The notes under the pieces were generated by a model. That model had not been told where the DNA came from, ran no database searches, and worked only from the letters and a program-made list of their open reading frames with translations. A stretch of 64,000 nt of DNA from an uncultured Bacteroidales bacterium. Lineage in GTDB: Bacteria > Bacteroidota > Bacteroidia > Bacteroidales > Bacteroidaceae. Position numbers and translations under genes: made by a program. Where the stretch lies: assembly GCA_902760315.1 (NCBI GenBank), contig CACWFV010000006.1:1-64000 (forward strand). The letters are read 5' to 3'. Of the stretch, positions 7,638 to 16,635 are shown one piece after another (positions within the stretch are counted from its first letter, which is position 1; every line of letters starts with the position of its first letter).

Positions 7638-9149
7638 ATGTTTGAAAATCAACCGAAAGGTCTATTTGCGTTGGCACTAGCCAACACTGGCGAGCGCTTT
7701 GGTTACTACACCATGCTGGCCGTCTTTGCATTGTTCCTGAGAGCCAACTATGGGCTGACTCCCGGCACTGCCGGCATCATCTACAGTTCGTTCCTCATGT
7801 TTGTCTATTTCTTCCCGTTGATTGGCGGCTTTATGGCCGACAAATTCGGTTTTGGCAAGATGGTAACCACGGGTATCATCATCATGTTCCTGGGCTATCT
7901 GCTGTTGTCAGTACCCCTGGGCGGCGACAGTTTCGCACTGGCCGTCATGCTGGTGGCACTGGTCAGCATCGGGTTTGGCACCGGCTTGTTTAAGGGTAAC
8001 CTACAGGTGATGGTTGGCGACCTCTACAATGACCCGAAGTATGCTGAGAAGCGCGATGCAGGTTTCTCCATCTTCTATATGGCTATCAATATTGGCGCTT
8101 TGTTTGCACCTACGGCCGCTATCCGCATCATGGAGTGGGCACAGCAGTCGCTGGGTGTCAGCGAGAACGACTCTTACCATTTCGCCTTTGCCGTGGCTTG
8201 TGCATCACTCATATTGTCTATCGCTATCTATTATCTATCGCGCAGCACTTTCCGTCATGTGGAAGGTGGCACGAAAAAGAAGGGCGACAGCGTAGAAGTC
8301 GATACCCTGACACCGGCAGAAACGAAAGAACGCCTGATAGCACTCATCCTGGTGTTTGGAGTGGTAGCTTTCTTCTGGATGTCATTCCATCAGAACGGTT
8401 TGTCGCTGACCTACTTCGCCAACGAATTTACCGAGCAATCAGCTGAGGGCGTTAAGGCTATGGCTTTCAACGTATGGAATCTGGTTGCTATCATCTTTAT
8501 GGTTTATGCTGCTTTCTCTTTGTTCCAGGGCAAGACGGCTAAGAGCCGTAGCATTGCAGCACTTGTTATTGTTGTCGCTCTAGGCTTCCTCGCCTATAAC
8601 TATGGCGTATTGGAGGGCAGCGTTGAGGTGAAGGCTCCTATCTTCCAGCAGTTTAATCCCTTCTATGTGGTTGCACTCACCCCCGTTTCACTAGCTATCT
8701 TTGGTTGGCTAGCAGCCCGTAATAAAGAGCCCAAAGCACCACGTAAGATTGCTTATGGCATGATTGTGGCTGCTGTGGCTTTCTGTCTGATGCTTTATGC
8801 TTCGCTGACGTTGCCTTCGCCTAACGAACAGGCAGCACTGGGCGATGCTGCACCCCGCGTGTCATCTTACTGGCTGATCAGCACCTACCTCATCCTGACC
8901 TTTGGCGAACTGCTGCTCTCGCCCATGGGAATTTCGTTTGTGTCGAAGGTAGCACCTCCGAAGTATAAGGGTGCGTGCATGGGTGGCTGGTTTGTGTCTA
9001 CCGCTATAGGCAACCAACTGGTCATGGTGGGCGGCATCCTGTGGGGCGACCTGCCCTTGTGGTCGGTGTGGGCTGTCTTTGCTGCCCTCTGCGTGCTGGC
9101 TGCACTGTTCATGTTCTCCATCATGAAACGCCTGGAGAAAGTTTGCTAA
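7638..9149 (+). CDS. POT/PTR-family proton-coupled oligopeptide transporter
   Basis: This is a 503-residue multi-spanning membrane protein. The N-terminus (ALANTGERFGYYTMLAVFALFL) carries the ExxERFxYY-like motif that defines the POT family and is linked to proton coupling. Further family blocks are GGFMADKFGFGKMV, FGTGLFKGNLQVMVGDLY, FSIFYMAINIGALFAP and FGELLLSPMGISFVSKVAPPKYKG. Hydrophobic segments are consistent with 12-14 helices. It would import di- and tripeptides, which fits the two S9 peptidases nearby, although they are not in one operon. Confidence 0.92.
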   Translation: MFENQPKGLFALALANTGERFGYYTMLAVFALFLRANYGLTPGTAGIIYSSFLMFVYFFPLIGGFMADKFGFGKMVTTGIIIMFLGYLLLSVPLGGDSFALAVMLVALVSIGFGTGLFKGNLQVMVGDLYNDPKYAEKRDAGFSIFYMAINIGALFAPTAAIRIMEWAQQSLGVSENDSYHFAFAVACASLILSIAIYYLSRSTFRHVEGGTKKKGDSVEVDTLTPAETKERLIALILVFGVVAFFWMSFHQNGLSLTYFANEFTEQSAEGVKAMAFNVWNLVAIIFMVYAAFSLFQGKTAKSRSIAALVIVVALGFLAYNYGVLEGSVEVKAPIFQQFNPFYVVALTPVSLAIFGWLAARNKEPKAPRKIAYGMIVAAVAFCLMLYASLTLPSPNEQAALGDAAPRVSSYWLISTYLILTFGELLLSPMGISFVSKVAPPKYKGACMGGWFVSTAIGNQLVMVGGILWGDLPLWSVWAVFAALCVLAALFMFSIMKRLEKVC

Positions 9150-9186
9150 CGCAAGGTATATATTGTTTTAAATTTTCCAATCGAAC

Positions 9187-10107
9187 ATGTTCTTGAGTTT
9201 ACTATTGGCGGGTTTTCTAACCTTTGTCGAGTTAAACTGTGAGAACATGTTCGATTGTCGTCACGACTCACTGAAGCAAGACTATGAGTGGTTGCCTGAA
9301 GGTAAACGCCACTGGACACCAGCCCGCTATTGGCGCAAACTGAACCATATAGGACAGGAGATACTGTCGTGCCAGGAGGAAGGCGTGCCCGACTTGGTGG
9401 CACTGGTAGAGGTGGAAAACGACTCCTGTCTGTTTGACCTGACGCGTCGCTCACTTTTGAGGAATGCAGGCTACGAGTATCTGATGACGGAGTCGCCCGA
9501 TGAGCGTGGCATCGACGTGGCACTGCTCTACCAGCCCCTGACGTTTCGCCCCATCTGTTACGACTATCTGGACATCCAACCATTGGCGACGATGAACCCT
9601 ACACGCGACATTCTCTATGTAGAGGGCGAAACACTCAGTGGGGATACACTCCATGTTTTTATAGTGCATGCTCCGAGCCGTTTTGGTGGTGAGAAGCATA
9701 CACGGGCTAATCGCCAGTTGGTGGCTGACCGTTTGTTGGCTGCCGTTCAGCTGTTGCCTCCAGCGGCGAAAGTCATTATAGCCGGTGATTTCAACGATGA
9801 CGCTACTGCTCCTGCTTTACGCCATTTAGAGAATAGTGGTTTGCACAACGTGACGGCCACGGCTACTGGTTCACAAGGTGCTAAGGGAACCTATCGCTAT
9901 CAGGGCTTTTGGCAGAGCATCGACCACATCTTCGTCAGTCGTTCGTTGACTGGGCATGTGAAGCGTGCCTTTATTCACGATGCTCCCTTTCTGCTGGAAG
10001 AAGACAAAAAGTACGGAGGAGTAAAGCCCTTCCGTACTTTTAATGGTTATCGTTATCAGCGTGGCTTCAGCGACCACCTGCCGTTGGTGGTGCGCTTTAG
10101 TTTTTAG
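9187..10107 (+). CDS. endonuclease/exonuclease/phosphatase-fold hydrolase
   Basis: The product has 306 residues with a short hydrophobic N-terminus that may be a signal peptide (MFLSLLLAGFLTFVELN). EEP-fold landmarks are NCENMFD, the metal-binding Glu in ALVEVEND, RGIDVALLY, FIVHAPSR, the core IIAGDFNDDA, and the C-terminal catalytic His region FSDHLPLVVRF. The family includes secreted DNases and phosphodiesterases, and the substrate cannot be told from sequence. It converges with the chorismatase/RidA gene; the two stop codons overlap by 4 bp. Confidence 0.85.
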   Translation: MFLSLLLAGFLTFVELNCENMFDCRHDSLKQDYEWLPEGKRHWTPARYWRKLNHIGQEILSCQEEGVPDLVALVEVENDSCLFDLTRRSLLRNAGYEYLMTESPDERGIDVALLYQPLTFRPICYDYLDIQPLATMNPTRDILYVEGETLSGDTLHVFIVHAPSRFGGEKHTRANRQLVADRLLAAVQLLPPAAKVIIAGDFNDDATAPALRHLENSGLHNVTATATGSQGAKGTYRYQGFWQSIDHIFVSRSLTGHVKRAFIHDAPFLLEEDKKYGGVKPFRTFNGYRYQRGFSDHLPLVVRFSF

Positions 10108-11246
10108 AATGCTGGCATGTTGGCGGCATGCTGTTGCTTGACGGCCACACACTCCATCTCGATGAGCCATCCCTCACGGCACACTGGGGCATGTACGATG
10201 ATGCGTGGGTGCTGGGGAAAACGTTCGTCAAACAGGTGGCAGACCGTTGAATAGTCGGCTATGTCGCGCAGATAGACAATCATCATTCCTACGTCCTCAA
10301 ATCCACAATCAGCCTCATGGAGCAGTGCCTCCACATTGTCCCACATGCGGTGAGCCTGTTTTACGATGTCCTTCGGGTGTTCTATCTGTCCTTTGTTGTT
10401 GATGCTGGCCGTACCTGAGATGATAACATGTCGCCGGTCCTGATAGTCGATGTAGGTGCCGCGCTCGAAACTGACGCCATAGTCGCTCGTGCGGTTCAGA
10501 TGGGTGGGAGCATACAAGTAATGTACCTGTTCTTTCTTAATGCCGGCAATGGCATAGTTGTCCATTTGCGTCATGACCTTCGCGTTGTGTGCTCGCCCGC
10601 CAATACCTGTTGATGCTATGTAGTGGGTGTCTTCAGTCAGTCCCTGGGTGAAAAATACCTTATTGCGGGCAGCAACAACACCGGCGTAGTTAACATCGAC
10701 ATCGTTGACGAAAAGCCACGTACGCATGCAGTTGTCAGCCAGCGTACAGCCTTCCTGCGCCAGTTGCATGACATATTCGTTAAAGAGCAGCCGTGTCTGG
10801 TATTCAGAATTCTGGGCCGTATTATGCGCTGAGGCATTCCACAGGTGGCGGAACTGGCCATGACCAACTTCGTAGAGTCCGCTCTCCAATTGTCGGCTAC
10901 TGACGTTTGTCAGCAGATAAACCCATAGCCCAATCTTCGAACCGTCCAGCGGTGGCTGTCCGATGATGCTCTTGGCACAATCACTGCTGTCGGCCAACAG
11001 CACGGCATCGGCTTGGTTGGCAACGTCGCTCAGGAAATAGCGCTTTATGACAGCGGTGGCACCATTAAGTTCGCTAGTTTTCAGTTGCTCGTAGCTGTCG
11101 AGTACGGCGTCCAGCTGTTGCTGGAAGTTCAGTTCGCCAGCTTTGGCATGAATGATGAGATGGTATTCTGTTACTTCACCCTCACAGGTAAAGCAGAACA
11201 GTTCTGTTCGGGTGTTTTCTGTCGTGATAGTTTTTTTTATATTCAT
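10104..11246 (-). CDS. chorismate-lyase-like (FkbO/Hyg5 type) protein with C-terminal RidA-like domain
   Basis: The 380-residue product has two parts. Residues 1 to about 235 resemble the chorismatase family N-terminal region (LFNEYVMQLAQEGCTLADNCMRTWLFVNDVDVNYAGVV...STGIGG). Residues from about 250 form a YjgF/YER057c/UK114 (Rid) fold (VIISGTASINNKGQIEHPKDIVKQAHRMWDNVEALL...MIVYLRDIADY). Fused enzymes of this kind make hydroxybenzoate-type acids from chorismate in secondary metabolism. Here no biosynthetic cluster surrounds the gene, so the substrate is unknown. A Bacteroidales housekeeping variant is equally possible. Confidence 0.7.
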   Translation of the reverse strand: MNIKKTITTENTRTELFCFTCEGEVTEYHLIIHAKAGELNFQQQLDAVLDSYEQLKTSELNGATAVIKRYFLSDVANQADAVLLADSSDCAKSIIGQPPLDGSKIGLWVYLLTNVSSRQLESGLYEVGHGQFRHLWNASAHNTAQNSEYQTRLLFNEYVMQLAQEGCTLADNCMRTWLFVNDVDVNYAGVVAARNKVFFTQGLTEDTHYIASTGIGGRAHNAKVMTQMDNYAIAGIKKEQVHYLYAPTHLNRTSDYGVSFERGTYIDYQDRRHVIISGTASINNKGQIEHPKDIVKQAHRMWDNVEALLHEADCGFEDVGMMIVYLRDIADYSTVCHLFDERFPQHPRIIVHAPVCREGWLIEMECVAVKQQHAANMPAF

Positions 11247-11310
11247 TGTAATAGATTATTGTACATGTGTTTTCTAAAATGATAATGTCTTCATGCCGCT
11301 ATCTGTTGCG

Positions 11311-11349
11311 CATCCCGTTAGCAGCATGGTACATACTGCTAACGGGATG
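11311..11349. repeat. perfect 14-bp inverted repeat
   Basis: CATCCCGTTAGCAG (11311-11324) pairs exactly with CTGCTAACGGGATG (11336-11349) across an 11-nt loop. It lies in the 185-bp gap between the chorismatase/RidA gene and the MFS gene. There is no T-run on either strand, so it could be an operator, a processing hairpin or a weak terminator for the leftward MFS gene. Confidence 0.6.
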
Positions 11350-11431
11350 GCGGACAGTCGGTGAACGATCCTCGTCATGTTTTTGTTCATAGGTTAGTAA
11401 TAGGTTCTTGGGGTGTCGTGAATGATAGGCG

Positions 11432-13051
11432 TTACTGGATGTTCGGTTCTTCCAATCCCAGTCCTTTTTTCTTGTCGACTGCTTTCAAAATAAAGCCTAG
11501 GACAAGAGCTGCCACGCCCAAACAGGCCAGCATGACCAATGGTGCGGTGTAGTTCAGCTCTGTGGCACTGACCCCTGCGGGGTTGGTAGCGTCAAGTACC
11601 TTACCAATGAGTAAGGGGAACAGCCAAAGACCTATGTTCTGAATCCAGAAGATGAGCGCATAGGCAGAACCTATCACCTTTGCGTCAACCAGTTTGGGTA
11701 CTGAAGGCCACAAAGATGCCGGAACCAATGAGAATGATGCGCCCAGCACCAAGATGGTTGCGTAAGCCACGATGACACCGCCCACTACGCTGTCTTTGAA
11801 CAGAGGTAGCACGAAGGCAAAGGTGAGGTGGCAGCCAATGAGCAGCAGAGAGCCCAGGATGAGCATGGATACTGCTTTGCCGTGGTTGTCCATATAGTTG
11901 CCGAGAATGGGGGTAATGAGTACGGCCAGCAGGGGGAATACGGCAAAGATGCTCTCTGCCGTCTGGCGCATGAAGCCCATGTAGCAATAGGTGATGAGTG
12001 CCAGTACCGAGATGCCAAGCAGCGTATAGCGCAGGTTGGCCTTCTTCTGGAAGTTAGAGGCAAAACCGGTGGCAGCCACTAAGAGCATGATGACATACTG
12101 CACAATGATTACCGACGGACTGGCCCAGAATGAGTCTCCGGCGGGCTCTGTCAGCGTCAGGTTACACTGTAGCATGTTGACGGCATATTTCTGGAAGGGG
12201 AAAATGGCTGAGTAGTAGAGCACGCAAAGCAGCGCAACAAGCCAGAAGCCACTGTCGGAGAGAATCTTGCCAATGTCTGAAACCTTGAACGGGTCGTCCT
12301 TCTCTTCGGCCTCGCCGGTCTGTGCGTCCAACTTCTGGTCCATGAAGAAGTAGACGATGGTCATGATCAGCGCGATGCACATCAGCACCACACCGAAAGC
12401 CACTGAACGGCTGACGCTGATCTCGCCGCCCAGACGGGCAAAGAAGGGCGAGAAAATCATGCAGGTGGCGACGCCCAGTCGGGCCAGTGCCATCTCGGAG
12501 CCCATGGCCAGCGCCATCTCACGCCCCTTGAACCACTTCACGATACCGCGGCTGACGGTGATGCCAGCCATCTCGCAGCCACAGCCGAAAACCATGAAGC
12601 CGCAGGCGGCAAACTTGGCCGAGGCAGGCATGCCCTGATAGAAGGGACTGACGCCCAACTCGTCGAACAATGGTATGTAGTTCAGGTTGTTGTTGAACCA
12701 CTGCTCTAGTCCGCTGCCCATGAAACCTTCGCTGACAGCGTACCACTTAATGCAAGCACCAATGAACATGACAGCAGCAGAGAGTACCATTGTGAAGCGT
12801 ACGCCCATCTTGTCGAGAATGATGCCGGCGAAGATGAGGAAGAAGGCAAAGACGTTGAGGAATACCTCTGCGCCCTGCATGGTGCCAAAGGCTGTTGAGT
12901 CCCAACCGCGGGTCTCCTGCATGAGGTCCTTGATGGGCGAGAGAATGTCCATGAAGATATAGCTGCAGAACATGGCCAGCGCCAGCAGCAGCAGGGCGGT
13001 CCAGCGCATGGCGGCGCTGTCGCGAAGTGTTTTTTGAATTGCTTGTGTCAT
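11432..13051 (-). CDS. major facilitator superfamily transporter
   Basis: This is a 539-residue integral membrane protein with about 12 predicted hydrophobic helices. Examples are WTALLLLALAMFCSYIFMDIL, EVFLNVFAFFLIFAGIILDK, FGVVLMCIALIMTIVYFF, VIIVQYVIMLLVAATGF and LVMLACLGVAALVLGFIL. The loop after helix 2 (GIILDKMGVRFT) matches the MFS G-x-x-x-D-x-x-G motif. A hydrophilic central loop (MDQKLDAQTGEAEEKDDPFKV) separates the halves. The arrangement resembles the oxalate/formate or nitrate branch, but the substrate is not recognisable. It lies 45 bp downstream of the S9 peptidase on the same strand, with a short 8-bp repeat in between. Confidence 0.85.
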   Translation of the reverse strand: MTQAIQKTLRDSAAMRWTALLLLALAMFCSYIFMDILSPIKDLMQETRGWDSTAFGTMQGAEVFLNVFAFFLIFAGIILDKMGVRFTMVLSAAVMFIGACIKWYAVSEGFMGSGLEQWFNNNLNYIPLFDELGVSPFYQGMPASAKFAACGFMVFGCGCEMAGITVSRGIVKWFKGREMALAMGSEMALARLGVATCMIFSPFFARLGGEISVSRSVAFGVVLMCIALIMTIVYFFMDQKLDAQTGEAEEKDDPFKVSDIGKILSDSGFWLVALLCVLYYSAIFPFQKYAVNMLQCNLTLTEPAGDSFWASPSVIIVQYVIMLLVAATGFASNFQKKANLRYTLLGISVLALITYCYMGFMRQTAESIFAVFPLLAVLITPILGNYMDNHGKAVSMLILGSLLLIGCHLTFAFVLPLFKDSVVGGVIVAYATILVLGASFSLVPASLWPSVPKLVDAKVIGSAYALIFWIQNIGLWLFPLLIGKVLDATNPAGVSATELNYTAPLVMLACLGVAALVLGFILKAVDKKKGLGLEEPNIQ

Positions 13052-13064
13052 TATTGTTGTTTCG

Positions 13065-13104
13065 TTGATTCGTTGATTCGGTATTTCGGTATTTCGTTAT
13101 TTCT
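13065..13104. repeat. short array of 8-bp units (CGTTGATT/CGGTATTT type)
   Basis: Five consecutive 8-mers are visible: CGTTGATT twice, CGGTATTT twice, then CGTTATTT. They run from just upstream of the MFS gene to overlap the S9 peptidase stop. The unit resembles the much longer CGGTATTC array at 55745-55872. Confidence 0.7.
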
Positions 13105-15286
13105 TCAGCCACTTGTCCAGGAAGTCAAAGAATGTGCGCTGCCACAGAATGCCGTTCTGGGGCTTCAGCACCCAATGGTTCTCGTCGGGGAAGATGAGCA
13201 GTTCGGCAGGGATGCCCTGCATGCGTGCAGCATTGAAGGCCGACATGCCTTGCGTGTAGTTGATGCGGTAGTCCTTCTCGCCGTGAATGCAGAGGATGGG
13301 CGTGTCCCACTTGCCTACCATTTTGTGGGGAGAGTCGTGATAGGTCTGCTTGGCACGGGGCATCTGCGGACGGTGCCAGTAGGCTTCATCGTACTCCCAG
13401 TTGGAGAACCAGTTCTCCTCGGTTTCTGTGTACATGGCGGCCAGGTTGAAGGCACCATCGTGAGCAATGAAAGCCTTGAAGCGCTTCTCGTGGATGCCGG
13501 CCAGATAGTAGACGCTGAAACCACCAAACGATGCTCCGACGGCACCCAGGCGGTCGCGGTCTACAAAGGGCAGCGAGTCGGCGGCAAAGTCGATGGCCGA
13601 CAGGTAATCCTTCATGCACTGGCCTGTCCAGTCGCCACTGATTTCTTCTTTCCACTCCTGTCCGAAGCCGGGCAGTCCGTGGCGGTTAGGAGCCACGACG
13701 ACGTAGCCGTTGGCAGCCATGATCTGGAAGTTCCAGCGGTATGACCAGAACTGAGAAACGGGCGACTGCGGACCTCCCTCGCAGAAAAGCAGGGTGGGGT
13801 ACTTCTTGCCTTCCTCGTAGTTGGCAGGCAGCATTACCCATACCAGCTCTTTCTTGCCGTCGGTAGTGGGTACCCAGTACTGCTGCATCTTGCCGAAGGT
13901 CAGTTGGTCCATGATGTGCTTGTTCTCGCAGGTAATCTGTTCTACCTTGGTGGGTTGCTTTTTCTGGGCGGGCGTCACCATATAGATGTCGGTAGGCGCC
14001 GACAGACTCTGGCGGGTGGCCAGTATGCGCTGACCATTGTTAGCCATCTGCAATCCGGTCCAGTCAGCCCAGTCGTTGGTGAGCTGGTATACTTCGCGCT
14101 TCTGGCTGACCATATACATGTTACTGCAGCCATGCCATACACTGATGAAGTAGAATAATGGGTCGGTGGTCTTAACCTTCTTGTTGGTTTGGGCGGGAGC
14201 CCAGCAGAAGGCGTCAACGTCGCTCTTCCAATTCAGATACCATTTGGAACCGTCAACCAAAGAGCAGACACACAGCCTGTTGAGATCGGCCTCGTAGCCG
14301 TCGCGTTCCATGGACAGCCATGCCACGTACTTGCCGTCAGGCGAGAACTGCGGGTTTTGGTCGTAGCCTACGTTGTTCTTCAGGTTCTCCTTGGCATTGA
14401 CTGACTGGATGGCCAGTGTGCGTGTGGGGTCTACTGCCGGTGCCTTGTAGTCTGCTGGTTTGCAGAGGTTGAGTGTGGTGCGGGTGCTGACATCGTAGAG
14501 GTAGATGTCAGAGTCGGTAGAGATGGAGTACTCCAGACCCGTCTTCTTGCGGCAGGTGTAGGCGATGGTTTTCGAGTCAGGACTCCACGCCAACTGCTCC
14601 ATACCGCCAAAGGGCTCCATGGGGCATTCGTAGGGCTCTCCCTCCAGCAGGTCGGTTGCAGTGGTACCGATGGTACCCCCGTCGGTTACCGTATAGACAA
14701 AGGGGTGCTGGATGGTCTCCACATAGTGGTCCCAATGACGGTACATTAGGTCAGTCACGCGGCGACCGGTAGCCTTGGGCAGGTCAGCAGGATTTTGCTT
14801 GATAACCTCGTGAAAGGGCAACGACTTCAGAATGATGACCTTCTTGCGGTCGGGGGAGAACTGGAAGCCCTCCACCTTGCCGTCTGTTTTAGACAATTGG
14901 CGACGGTCGCTGCCGTCCAGCTTCATGGCCCATATCTCACCATCACTGATGTAAGCCATCGTTTCGTTGTCCAGCCACTGCGGGTCGGTCTCGTTCTTGG
15001 CGCTTTTGGTCAGCAACTGTTGGCCGCTGCCGTCGGCGTTTATCATGTATAATACTTGATGGCTCTTGTTCTGCTTTACACTGTAGTAGCCCACTTGATA
15101 AACTATATGGCTGCCATCGGGCGATGCCTGACAACTGCCGATGCGTCCCATGGCCCACAGTGCCTCAGGGGTCATCATCCGACTACTGAGATGGATATTA
15201 CTTTTTCCAATCACTTGTGTTTCTTGTGCTTTTGTGCTGCCCAGCAAGGTAAGTGCCATGACAGCCAGTGTTATCGTTCTTTTCAT
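13097..15286 (-). CDS. S9-family serine peptidase (dipeptidyl/acylaminoacyl-peptidase type)
   Basis: The product has 729 residues: a signal peptide (MKRTITLAVMALTLLGSTKAQ), a beta-propeller domain to about residue 470, then an alpha/beta-hydrolase domain. Propeller blades show repeated SPDG/SPDS motifs (ASPDGSHIVY, FSPDRKKVI, WSPDSKTIAY, FSPDGKYVAW). The nucleophile is in GAVGASFGG (Ser about 586), followed by CIHGEKDYR (acidic residue) and PDENHW (His). It probably removes dipeptides or N-blocked residues from peptides in the periplasm, feeding peptide uptake. The length fits S9B/S9C enzymes. Confidence 0.9.
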   Translation of the reverse strand: MKRTITLAVMALTLLGSTKAQETQVIGKSNIHLSSRMMTPEALWAMGRIGSCQASPDGSHIVYQVGYYSVKQNKSHQVLYMINADGSGQQLLTKSAKNETDPQWLDNETMAYISDGEIWAMKLDGSDRRQLSKTDGKVEGFQFSPDRKKVIILKSLPFHEVIKQNPADLPKATGRRVTDLMYRHWDHYVETIQHPFVYTVTDGGTIGTTATDLLEGEPYECPMEPFGGMEQLAWSPDSKTIAYTCRKKTGLEYSISTDSDIYLYDVSTRTTLNLCKPADYKAPAVDPTRTLAIQSVNAKENLKNNVGYDQNPQFSPDGKYVAWLSMERDGYEADLNRLCVCSLVDGSKWYLNWKSDVDAFCWAPAQTNKKVKTTDPLFYFISVWHGCSNMYMVSQKREVYQLTNDWADWTGLQMANNGQRILATRQSLSAPTDIYMVTPAQKKQPTKVEQITCENKHIMDQLTFGKMQQYWVPTTDGKKELVWVMLPANYEEGKKYPTLLFCEGGPQSPVSQFWSYRWNFQIMAANGYVVVAPNRHGLPGFGQEWKEEISGDWTGQCMKDYLSAIDFAADSLPFVDRDRLGAVGASFGGFSVYYLAGIHEKRFKAFIAHDGAFNLAAMYTETEENWFSNWEYDEAYWHRPQMPRAKQTYHDSPHKMVGKWDTPILCIHGEKDYRINYTQGMSAFNAARMQGIPAELLIFPDENHWVLKPQNGILWQRTFFDFLDKWLKK

Positions 15287-15306
15287 GCTTAGTTACAATT
15301 TGCATG

Positions 15307-15337
15307 CAAAGGTACGAAAAGTCAGCCAAAATGCAAA
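15307..15337 (-). promoter_or_regulatory. Bacteroidota promoter of the S9 peptidase gene
   Basis: On the minus strand, TACCTTTG (15307-15314) is a consensus -7 box. TTTG, 19 nt upstream (15334-15337), fits the -33 position. The -7 box is about 20 bp from the ATG. Confidence 0.65.
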
Positions 15338-15445
15338 GGGAAAACCGTATTTTCTTTTCAATCCTGACTAAATGTGAAGACCCGTATGTGAAGATCCGCC
15401 ACATCTATAGGGATGCCGGGTCTCTAATTCACGCTGACGACAATT

Positions 15446-16552
15446 TCAGTGAGCTGTGTTGCGTAGTGCCAGATTGTAGTTATAGTATTTTTTGTTGCCG
15501 GTAATGTCTTCTAAGACCTTGATGAAGGGTGGAAAGTTTACATTCTCCTGCTGTGCCACACCTTTAGTTTGCAGCATCATGAGATTGTCGACAGGAGTAT
15601 GGAAGAAGTCTATTTCGAAGTATTGACCACGCCAGATAAACGAGCGACGCGTCTTACGGATGGTGCAACGGTAGGGGTCAGCCTGCTGTAAGAGTGACTC
15701 ATAGAGTGCATTGCTGACCTGGCGCTCAGTTTCCACCACCTCGGTGGGCGATACATGTTTTTTAGTTTTGTGTACATTAACCACCTCTCCTCCCCATGAG
15801 CGGCGGCGCAGGCGTACCTCTATGCCAGGGTCTGCTACGAGGTAAGTCTGTGTAATTTCGCTCTCAATGCACTCTGGCAGTTCACCGGTAAGTTCAATGA
15901 GGTAGACGCGTTCCTCTTCAACGGGCAGTGGCAACCCCAGCACGTTTGATATCTCCAGAAGAACGCGGTTCAGTTTTGCATCAAAGTCGTCGTGGTTGTT
16001 GATAACGCGCAAATGTGGATGCCCTGTCCAGGCTTTGTTGACCTTTTTGTCCAGGTCACGGGCTATCTGCAGACCCTCCTCGTTGGCTTGCTCGTAACGG
16101 GTGGAGTTGGTTGCTGTGGTATAGTATTGCTCCGCACCGTCGGCAGCACTTACCAAGTGGAGTACTGCGTCGTAGCGCTCTCGTAGCTCATTAGGAGTGG
16201 TGCCGCACTTCTGACATAGTTCTGTCCACATTTCCGGCGAAATGTAGGCCGAAATGTCGAGCGTTCCGCGGTCACAGATAACGACGGTGGGCTTAGTGCA
16301 CGTCTCGGCCAGTCGCATAAACGAGTCCTCCAGAGCTAGCTGTGTCTGCAGTATGGCCAGTTCTCCTTCATAGTAGAGCTTCGGGTTAGGCGTCAAGTAA
16401 CTCCATCCGCCCTGACTATACATCGTGGGAACTTCGGGCACGGTAAACACCTTGAAACCCAGGTTAGAGAAATACTCGATGATACGCACCAACGCGGTAG
16501 TTTTTCCTGCACACGGTCCGCCTGTCAGTACTATTCGCTTAACGTTATTCAT
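15446..16552 (-). CDS. AAA-type NTPase with C-terminal CYTH-like domain
   Basis: The product has 368 residues. The N-terminal half is a P-loop domain with Walker A GGPCAGKTTA, the strand VVICDRGTLD and a nucleotide-kinase-like layout (AAA_28). The C-terminal half (from about residue 205: VYLIELTGELPECIESEITQTYLV...EVRLRRRSWGG...KTRRSFIWRGQYFEIDFF) resembles a CYTH/triphosphate-tunnel domain rich in charged strands. Similar fusions occur across Bacteroidetes and in eukaryotes (TRPL translocation defect protein 14-like), but no reaction is established. ATG 16552 was chosen because the P-loop strand follows directly; the upstream frame is the promoter region. Confidence 0.75.
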   Translation of the reverse strand: MNNVKRIVLTGGPCAGKTTALVRIIEYFSNLGFKVFTVPEVPTMYSQGGWSYLTPNPKLYYEGELAILQTQLALEDSFMRLAETCTKPTVVICDRGTLDISAYISPEMWTELCQKCGTTPNELRERYDAVLHLVSAADGAEQYYTTATNSTRYEQANEEGLQIARDLDKKVNKAWTGHPHLRVINNHDDFDAKLNRVLLEISNVLGLPLPVEEERVYLIELTGELPECIESEITQTYLVADPGIEVRLRRRSWGGEVVNVHKTKKHVSPTEVVETERQVSNALYESLLQQADPYRCTIRKTRRSFIWRGQYFEIDFFHTPVDNLMMLQTKGVAQQENVNFPPFIKVLEDITGNKKYYNYNLALRNTAH

Positions 16553-16575
16553 TGTCTTTGTATTTTTTTTGGCTG

Positions 16576-16612
16576 TAAAGGTACAAAATTTTTGGAAAAT
16601 ATTGTATCTTTG
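16576..16612. promoter_or_regulatory. divergent -7 boxes between the AAA-CYTH and prolyl oligopeptidase genes
   Basis: TATCTTTG at 16605-16612 (+) lies 23 bp before the prolyl oligopeptidase ATG. On the minus strand, TACCTTTA (16576-16583) lies just upstream of the AAA-CYTH start. Both fit the TAnnTTTG -7 pattern. Confidence 0.55.
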
Positions 16613-16635
16613 TACCCAAAAAATAATCGTCAAGT

